From Schistocerca nitens (lineage: Eukaryota; Arthropoda; Insecta; Orthoptera; Acrididae), in the NCBI RefSeq assembly GCF_023898315.1, contig NC_064621.1:541653383-541717382 (forward strand): a stretch of DNA of 64,000 bases, in the 5' to 3' direction. Below are positions 56,928-64,000 of the stretch, in pieces. Under the pieces are notes generated by a model. It ran no database searches, was not told where the DNA came from, and saw only the letters and a list, made by a program, of their open reading frames with translations. The number at the start of each line of letters is the position of its first letter. Position 1 is the stretch's first letter. Made by a program: the position numbers and the translations under genes.

Positions 56928-59900
56928 CTACATCTACATGGTTGCTCTGCAATTCATACTTAAGTGCTTGGCAGAGGGTTCATCGAAATATTTTCATACT
57001 ACTTCTCTACCATTCCACTCTCAAATGGTGCATGGGAAAAAGGAGCTCTGATTTCTCTTATTTTATTATGGTGATCATTTCTCCCTACATAAGTGGGTGT
57101 CAAAAATATTTTCACATTCGGAAGAGAAAGTTGGTGATTGAAATTTCATAAATAGATTTCGCCGCAAAGAAAACCGCCTTTGTTTCAGTGACTACCACTC
57201 CAACTCGTGTATCATATCAGTGACACTGCCACCCCTACTGCGCGATAACACGAAACGAACTGCCCGTCTTTGCACTTTTTGATCTCCTCCCTCAATCCCA
57301 TCTGGTAAGGATCCCACACTGTGCAGCAGTATTCCAGCAGAGGATTGGACAAGTGTAGTGTAGGCTGTCTCTTTAGTGGGTTTGTCGCGTCTTCTAAGCG
57401 TTCTGCCATCAAAGTGCAGTCTTTGTTTTGCCCTCCCCACAATATTATCTATGTGGTCTTTCCAATTTAAGTTGCTCGTAATTGTAATTCCTAGGTATTT
57501 AGTTGAATTGACAGCCCTTAGATTTGTGCGATTTATCGTGTACGCAAAATTTATTGGATTTCTTTTAGTACCCATGTGGATGACCTCGCACTTTTCTTTG
57601 TTTAGTGCCAATTGCCACTTTTCTCACCATACAGAAATTCTCTCTAGATCATTTTGTAATTGGAATTGATCATCTGATGATTTTACTAGACGGTAAATTA
57701 CAGCGTCATCTGCAGACAGTCTAAGGGGGCTGCTCAGATTATCACCTAAATCATTTATACAAATCAGGAACATCAGAGGGCCTATGACACTACCTTGCAG
57801 AACTGTGAGCTCTGTAAGAGGAAATCACGAATCTAGTCACACAACTGAGGCAATATACTCTATATGCACACAATTTGATTAATAGTCTCTTGTGAGGAAC
57901 GGTATCAAAAGCCTTCCGGAAATCTAGGAATATGGAATCGATCTTAGATCCCTTGGCAAGAGCACTCATTACTTCATGGGAATAAAGAGCTAGCTGTGTT
58001 GCACAAGAATGATATTTCCTGAATCTGTAAGTCATTTTCTTCAAGATGATACATAATGTTCAAGTACAGTATATGCTCCAAAATCCTACTGCAAATTGAG
58101 GTCAGTGATATGGGTCTGTAATTCAATGGGTTACTCCTATTTCCTTTCTTGAATATTGGTGTGACCTGTTCTACTTTCCAGTCTGTAGGAACAGACTTTT
58201 TGTTAAGTGAGTGGTTGTATATTATTGCTAAGAAAGGTGCTATTGTGTCTGGATTCTCTGAGAGGAACCTGATTGGTATACCATCTGAACCAGAAGACTT
58301 TCTTAAGTAATTTGAGTTGTTTCGCAATACCTAAGATATCTACTTTTGTCACTCATGCTAACTGCTGTTCTGGTTTCTAATTCTGGAATATTTACTTTGT
58401 CTTCTTTCGTGAAGGAATTACGGAAAACTGTATTTAGTAACTCCGCTTTAGTGGTACCATCATCGGTAACATTTCCATTGCTATCACGCAGTGACGGTAT
58501 TGACTGTTTCTTGCCACTGGTATACTTTATATACAACCAGAATCTCTTTGGGTTTTCTACCATATTTTGAGACAATGTTCCATTGTAGAACCTATTAAAA
58601 GCATCTCGGATTGACATCTGCACTAAATTTTGAGCTTCTGTGAAATTTAGCCAGTCTTGGGATATTGCGTTCTTCTGAATTTGGAATGCTCTGTTTGTTG
58701 CTTCTGCAACAGTGTTCTGACGTGTTTTGTGTACCCTGGTTGATCAGTCCCATCTCTTATTAACTTATGCGGTATATCTATTGCTGTCGATACTGTATCT
58801 TTGAGTTTGAGCCACATCTGGTCTACACTTACATAATTAGCTTGAAAGGAATGGAGATTCTCTCTTAGGAAGGCATCAAACAAATTTTTATCTGCTGTTT
58901 TAAATAGATATATTTTGTGTTTATTTTTAGTGGTTTTGGTTGTTACGGTTTTGAGCCTCCCTACAATGACCTTGTGTTCACTAATCCCTGTATCCATCAT
59001 GACACACTCTATTAGATCAGGATCATTTGTGGCAAAGAGGTCAAGTGTGTTTTTGCAACCATTTACAATTCATGTGGGCTCATGAACAAATTGTTCAAAG
59101 TAATTCCCAGAGAAAGCATTTAGTACACTTTCAGAAGATGTTTTCTGTCTACCACCAGCTTTGAACATGTATTTTTGCCAACAAATCGAGGGTAGATTGA
59201 AGTCTCCACCAATTATAACTGTATGAGTGGGGTACTTATTTGTAGTGAGATTAAAAGTTTTCTTTGAACCATTCAGCTATTATATCATCTGAGTTGGGGG
59301 GTCGATAGAAGGAGCCAATTATTATTTTGGTACGGCTGTGGAGTATAACCTCTACCCAAAGTAATTCGCAGGAACTATCTATTTCAACTTCACTAAAACA
59401 TAAACTACTACCAACAGACACAAACGCACCAACGCCTACTTTATTTAATCTATCCTTTCTGAACACGGTTTGTGCCTGTGTAAAAATTTCTGCAGAATTT
59501 ATCTCCGGCTTTAGCCAGCTTTCTGTTCCTATAATAATTTCAACTTCAGTGCTTTCTATCAGTGCTTGAAGCTCTGGTACTTTTCCAACAGAGCTATGAC
59601 AATTTACAACTACAATACCAACTGTTGCTTGGTTGATTCTCGTAGTTTTTTTGCTCTGTACCCTTTGAGACTGGAGCCCTTTTTGATCTTTCCCGAGACT
59701 GTCTAACCTAAAAAACCACCCAGTCGACGCCACACTGCCCCTGCTGCCCGTGTAGCCACCTCCTGTGTGTAGTGGGCACCAGACCTATTTAGCGGAACCC
59801 GAAACCCCACCAAACTATGGCACAAGTCGAGGAATCTGCAGCCTACACGGTCGCAGAACCATCTGAGCCTCTGATTCAGACCCTTCACTCGGCTCGGTAC

Positions 59901-59990
59901 CAAAGGTCCACAATCGGTCCTGTTGATGATGCTGCAGATAGTGAGCTCTGCCTTCATCTTGCTAGCAGGACTGGCAGTCTTCACCAATTC
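56928..59990 (-). mobile_element. Nearly full CR1-like LINE (ORF1 end, endonuclease, reverse transcriptase)
   Basis: About 3 kb on the minus strand. From 59987 to 59703 there is an ORF1-type esterase-like end (ICSIINRTDCG ... CRFLDLCHSLVG ... SGAHYTQEVATRAAG). From 59733 to 59251 and on comes the apurinic-type endonuclease: VNCHSSVGKVPELQALIE, IIIGTESWL, FRKDR, GSFYRPPNSD, then GGDFNLP near 59210 and ISEHKVIVG near 58985. The polymerase follows: YRPISLTSI (58125), FLDFRKAFDTVPH (57935), GSVIGPLMFLICINDL, and LSADDAVIYR (57700; FADD became SADD). The end segment is LGITITSNLNWKDHID, then a 3' tail of TACATCTACATCTACATG at 56928-56940. Several frameshifts make it inactive. Confidence 0.9.
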
Positions 59991-60674
59991 AGATAGCCGC
60001 TGGAAACTGTAACACCTCCGTTTTTATCCTGACCTGATCTGATCGAATAGCAGCCCAATATTTATTATTAACATGACCGTGAACCTAATGGGGCTGGTAA
60101 TCGGAATTGACTGCTACGGAAGTTGTTACTTTCCAGTTCGTCCTGTTCAATACTATAATACTGAATGTATGGTAATAAGGAACACCAACACAGTTTTACT
60201 AATTACGAACTTATATTCTTCTCGAAACACAAAAAGGACTTATATTCTTCTCGAAACACAAAAAGGAGACAGCCACTGCCTTCGTCATGCATATCTAATT
60301 ACGGCTAATCTCAGCACAGGCTTTCTTCATTTGCCATTATCGTCACACACTAGTCCATCACTGCATCCAACTCTGCAGTCCAAGGTTAGGCCGACGCGGT
60401 AGACGCGAAACTAAATATCGGCACTAGTAACGTCACTGCTCACTTTTGTAAAGATACTTCATCACTTTCCCGGTATTCATTTATTATTTAGGGGTCTAAC
60501 CACGGCGATGGTGACACCCTTCTCGGTTAAAAACCCTGTATTCCAATAATGGCGTCCACACACAACATTCCCACCAACCACATTGGCGCATCTCGACACT
60601 CGCTCTCTCAACACGTTACAATCAATTGTTCGCCCTATAGACCTGTGCCGAGTGCAAAGTTATAGTAAGGGCCC
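59991..60674. other. Spacer with a 29-bp exact tandem duplication
   Basis: Positions 60209-60237 and 60238-60266 are identical 29-mers (core ttatattcttctcgaaacac). No gene recognised in the rest. Confidence 0.6.
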
Positions 60675-63265
60675 TTTTTTTTTTGGTCATCAGTCTACTG
60701 ACTGGTTTGATGCGGCCCGCCACGAATTCCTTTCCTGTGCTAACCTCTTCATCTCAGAGTAGCACTTGCAACCTACGTCCTCAATTATTTGCTTGACGTA
60801 TTCCAATCTCTGTCTTCCTCTACAGTTTTTGCCCTCTACAGCTCCCTCTAGTACCATGGAAGTCATTCCCTCATGTCTTAGCAGATGTCCTATCATCCTG
60901 TCCCTTCTCCTTATCAGTGTTTTCCACATATTCGTTTCCTCTCCAATTCTGCGTAGAACCTCCTCATTCCTTACCTTATCAGTCCACCTAATTTTCAACA
61001 TTCGTCTGTAGCACCACATCTCAAATGCTTCGATTCTCTTCTGTTCCGGTTTTCCCACAGTCCATGTTTCACTACCATACAATGCTGTACTCCAGACGTA
61101 CATCCTCAGAAATTTCTTCCTCAAATTAAGGCCGGTATTTGATATTAGTAGACTTCTCTTGGCCAGAAATGCCTTTTTTGCCATAGCAAGTCTGCTTTTG
61201 ATGTTGTCCTCCTTGCTCCGTCCGTCATTGGTTATTTTACTGCCTAGGTAGCAGAATTCCTTAACTTCATTGACTTCGTGACCATCAATCCTGATGTTAA
61301 GTTTCTCGCTGTTCTCATTTCTACTACTTCTCATTACCTTCGTCTTTCTCCGATTTACTCTCAAACCATACTGTGTACTCATTAGACTATTCATTCCGTT
61401 CAGCAGATCATTTAATTCTTCTTCACTTTCACTCAGGATAGCAATGTCATCAGCGAATCGTATCATTGATATCCTTTCACCTTGTATTTTAATTCCACTC
61501 CTGAACCTTTCTTTTATTTCCATCATTGCTTCCTCGATGTACAGATTGAAGAGTAGGGGCGAAAGGCTACAGCCTTGTCTTACACCCTTCTTAATACGAG
61601 CACTTCGTTCTTGATCGTCCACTCTTATTATTCCCTCTTGGTTGTTGTACATATTGTATATGACCCGTCTCTCCCTATAGCTTACCCCTACTATTTTCAG
61701 AATCTCGAACAGCTTGCACCATTTTATATTGTCGAACGCTTTTTTCAGGTCGACAAATCCTATGAAAGTGTCTTGATTTTTCTTTAGCCTTGCTTCCATT
61801 ATTAGCCGTAACGTCAGAATTGCCTCTCTCGTCCCTTTACTTTTCCTAAAGCCAAACTGATCGTCACCTAGTGCATTCTCAATTTTCTTTTCCATTCTTC
61901 TGTATATTATTCTTGTAAGCAGCTTCGATGCATGAGCTGTGTGCGATAATTCTCGCACTTGTCAGCTCTTGCCGTCTTCGGAATTGTGTGGATGATGCTT
62001 TTGCGAAAGTCAGATGGTATATCGCCAGACTCATATATTCTACACACCAACGTGAATAGTCGTTTTGTTGCCGCTTCCCCCAATGATTTTAGAAATTCTG
62101 ATGGAATGTTATCTATCCCTTCTGCCTTATTTGACCGTAAGTCCTCCAAAGCTCTTTTAAATTCCGATTCTAATACTGGATCCCCTATCTCTTCTAAATC
62201 GACTCCAGTTTCTTCTTCTATCACATCAGACAAATCTTCACCCTCATAGAGGCTTTCAGTGTATTCTTTCCACCTATCTGCTCTCTCCTCTGCATTTAAC
62301 AGTCGAAGTCCCGTTGCACTCTTAATGTTACCACCGTTGCTTTTAATGTCACCAAAGGTTGTTTTGACTTTCCTGTATGCTGAGTCTGTCCTTCCGACAA
62401 TCATATCTTTTTCGATGTCTTCACATTTTTCCTGCAGCCATTTCGTCTTATTTCATTCCTCAGCGACTTGTATTTCTGTATTCCTGATTTTCCCGGAACA
62501 TGTTTGTACTTCCTCCTTTCATCAATCAACTGAAGTATTTCTTCTGTTACCCATGGTTTCTTCGCAGCTACCTTCTTTGTACCTATGTTTTCCTTACCAA
62601 CGTCTGTGATGGCCCTTTTTAGAGATGTCCATTCCTCTTCAACTGTACTGCCTACTGCGCTATTCCTTATTGCTGTATCTATAGCGTTAGAGAACTTCAA
62701 ACGTATCTCGTCATTCCTTAGTACTTCCGTATCCCACTTCTTTGCGTATTGATTCTTCCTGACTAATGTCTTGAACTTTAGCCTACTCTTCATCACTACT
62801 ATATTGTGATCTGAGTCTATATCTGCTCCTGGGTACGCCTTACAATCCAGCATCTGATTTCGGAATCTCTGTCTGACCATGATGTAATCTAATTGAAATC
62901 TTCGCGTATCTCCCGGCCATTTCCAAGTATACCTCCTCCTCTTGTGATTCTTGAACAGCTATTACTAGCTGAAACTTGTTACAGAACTCAATTAGTCTTT
63001 CTCCTCTTTCATTCCTCGTCCCAAGCCCATACTCTCCTGTAACCTTTTCTTCTATTCCTTCCCCTACAACTGCATTCCAGTCGCCCATGATTATTAGATT
63101 TTCGTCCCCCTTTACATACTGCGTTACCCTTTCAATATCCTCATACACTTTCTCTATCTGTTCATCTTCAGCTTGCGACGTCGGCATGTATACCTGAACT
63201 ATCGTTGTCGGTGTTGGTCTGCTGTCGATTCTGATTAGAATAAACCTGTCACTGAACTGTTCTAG
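60675..63265 (-). mobile_element. RTE-like LINE, 3' segment, A-tailed
   Basis: Minus strand from the endonuclease middle to the 3' end. EQFSDRFILIRIDSRP (63262), PTTIVQVYMPTSQAEDEQIE, IIMGDWNAVVGEG (63090), GADIDSDHNIVVMKSRLKFK (62815) and a connector with SAYRKVKTTFGDI (62380) and PSEFLKSLGEAATKRLF (62090) lead into the polymerase frame. The 3' end is ...gactgatgacc followed by ten A residues (plus-strand T run 60675-60684). Frameshifts near 62950, 62450 and 61940. The missing 5' part is found immediately to the right in opposite orientation. Confidence 0.92.
60690..61958 (-). CDS. RTE-like reverse transcriptase frame, 422 residues
   Basis: Copies the element's RNA into the target site. Open frame with all polymerase motifs: GDDQFGFRKSKGTREAI at 31-47, FVDLKKAFD at 68-76 (motif A Asp), VRQGCSLSPLLFNLYIEE at 126-143, IRFADDIAILSE at 166-177 (catalytic ADD). 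The C-terminal zinc-knuckle-like zone EAFEMWCYRRMLKIRW is near residues 300-315, and the frame ends NSWRAASNQSVD. The methionine is not the native start: about 10 bases are missing near 61940 within the conserved NYRxISLTxHxSKLL stretch, which throws the upstream frame (62404-61907) out of register. The domain itself looks recently active. Confidence 0.88.
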   Translation of the reverse strand: MRELSHTAHASKLLTRIIYRRMEKKIENALGDDQFGFRKSKGTREAILTLRLIMEARLKKNQDTFIGFVDLKKAFDNIKWCKLFEILKIVGVSYRERRVIYNMYNNQEGIIRVDDQERSARIKKGVRQGCSLSPLLFNLYIEEAMMEIKERFRSGIKIQGERISMIRFADDIAILSESEEELNDLLNGMNSLMSTQYGLRVNRRKTKVMRSSRNENSEKLNIRIDGHEVNEVKEFCYLGSKITNDGRSKEDNIKSRLAMAKKAFLAKRSLLISNTGLNLRKKFLRMYVWSTALYGSETWTVGKPEQKRIEAFEMWCYRRMLKIRWTDKVRNEEVLRRIGEETNMWKTLIRRRDRMIGHLLRHEGMTSMVLEGAVEGKNCRGRQRLEYVKQIIEDVGCKCYSEMKRLAQERNSWRAASNQSVD

Positions 63266-63334
63266 GTCTAGGGGTAGCGTCTTTGATTCATAATCAAAAC
63301 GCCTTTGGTCCCGGGTTCGATTCCCGCCACTGCC
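63266..63334 (+). other. tRNA-like head of the LINE (Met-anticodon type)
   Basis: A perfect 5-bp anticodon stem TTTGA/TCAAA (63282-63286, 63294-63298) holds a 7-base loop TTCATAA with anticodon CAT. The T-arm has B-box ggttcgattcc at 63314-63324. The D-arm is shortened and the acceptor arm not paired, so this is not a working tRNA gene but a likely pol III promoter or fossil. Confidence 0.6.
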
Positions 63335-63935
63335 TAAATTTTGATAAATAATCAACATTGGCGGCCGAAGACTTCCGGCATAAGAAGTCAGCCTCATTCT
63401 GCCAACGGCCTTGTCAAAGAGGGCGGAGGAGCGGATAGAGGTTCAGGGCACTCTCTTGTCCTAGGGGTGGGAAATTTCCCCTAAAGGCGGAAGAATCAGC
63501 AATGATCAACGACATGAGGATGCAGAAGGCAATGGAAACCACTGCATTACAGACACGTAACGTGTATCCACAGGACATGTGGCCTGTAATTGAAGAAGTG
63601 TCATGATGATCTCTCCATTGGCAAAAGATTCCGGAATAGTCCCCCATTCGGATCTCCGGGAGGGGACTGCCAAGGGGGCGGTTACCATGAGAAAAAGATT
63701 GAATAATCAACGAAAGGATAACGTTCTACGAGTCGGGGCGTGGAATGTCAGAAGCTTGAACATGGTAGGGAAACTAGAAAATCTGAAAAGGGAAATGCAA
63801 AGGCTCAATCTAGATATAGTAGGGGTCAGTGAAGTGAAGTGGAAGGAAGACAAGGATTTCTGGTCAGATGAGTATCGGGTAATATCAACAGCAGCAGAAA
63901 ATGGTATAACAGGTGTAGGATTCATTATGAATAGG
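63266..63935 (+). mobile_element. Inverted 5' segment of the RTE-like LINE
   Basis: Plus-strand 5' end of the same LINE family: tRNA-like head, about 350 bp leader (ggcggccgaagacttccggc, agcggatagaggttcagggc), and the start of the endonuclease frame. It ends near 63935 after GVGFIMN codons, just where the minus-strand segment begins (EQFSDRF) in the endonuclease fold. From 63936 to 64000 the sequence no longer fits the endonuclease and is probably flanking DNA. Confidence 0.8.
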
Positions 63936-64000
63936 ACCCCTTACAAAACCAGAGAGAATCACTTTCGATCCGTAGCGACACACGTCATTAGTGCCGACAT
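63687..64000 (+). CDS. RTE-like LINE endonuclease start, cut by inversion
   Basis: Frame from the ATG at 63687 (ttaccatga context) open to the window edge. Residues read MRKRLNNQRKDNVLRVGAWN, then VRSLNMVGKLENLKREMQRL, DIVGVSEVKWKEDKDFW, and GITGVGFIMN. The WNVRS asparagine and VSEVKW glutamate are the first two catalytic motifs of apurinic-type endonucleases, which nick target DNA for LINE insertion. The next motifs (GDWN, SDHN) are on the minus strand to the left. The last 20 or so codons after GFIMN do not fit the family. Confidence 0.75.
   Translation, partial: MRKRLNNQRKDNVLRVGAWNVRSLNMVGKLENLKREMQRLNLDIVGVSEVKWKEDKDFWSDEYRVISTAAENGITGVGFIMNRTPYKTRENHFRSVATHVISAD

Overview
The window looks like intergenic and intronic DNA of a large, transposon-packed insect genome, most likely an orthopteran such as a locust or grasshopper (Schistocerca type). 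The main reasons are the many copies of a tRNA-derived SINE whose sequence I associate with that group (inference from memory), and the dense mix of Tc1/mariner transposons, RTE-like and CR1-like LINEs, piggyBac-like MITEs and microsatellites, with very long introns. There are no bacterial-style operons. Almost every open reading frame is a transposon fragment or a low-complexity artefact.

The only host gene I can support is two spliced exons (51221-51331 and 51697-51798, + strand) of GLYR1/NPAC, the nucleosome-associated PWWP/dehydrogenase-fold protein (Drosophila Ndf). No further exon was found; the downstream part presumably lies beyond the right edge, so all DNA from about 51.8 to 64 kb would be one GLYR1 intron. 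Two CpG-rich stretches (about 8.1-8.44 kb and 37.44-37.68 kb) are candidate promoters or first exons.

Layout. 0.3-1.2 kb: nearly G-free minisatellite and microsatellite block. 1.2-1.75 kb: broken piggyBac-like transposase start. 2.45-2.85 kb: SINE inserted in a SINE. 3.2-5.8 kb: deleted mariner and decayed Tc1. 8.7-11.6 kb: triple nest (RTE LINE, Tc1 inside it, CR1 inside the Tc1). 12.2-15.35 kb: LINE and Tc1 remnants. 17.3-24.2 kb: CR1 scraps, a truncated SINE, a complete Tc1-like element with an intact 340-residue transposase (21.4-22.85 kb), and a mariner-like relic. 26.5-28.7 kb: RTE LINE broken by a SINE and by a palindromic mariner. 28.8-35.5 kb: MITE, three tRNA-derived SINE families, CR1 tail. 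36.2-45.2 kb: two foldback elements, two TTAA-flanked MITEs, a Tc1 copy with a C21 tract in its catalytic motif. 45.2-49.7 kb: little recognisable. 49.7-64 kb: CR1 fragment, GLYR1 exons, SINE, a transposase gene split by an 875-bp minisatellite, a 165-copy TG tract, and a LINE stack ending in a copy with an inverted 5' segment and a tRNA-like head.

The elements act as one system only in the parasitic sense: autonomous-type LINEs could have mobilised the SINEs (clean target-site duplications are visible), Tc1/mariner transposases act on TA-flanked derivatives, and a piggyBac-type enzyme would be needed for the TTAA MITEs. The nesting gives a relative order of insertion at several loci.
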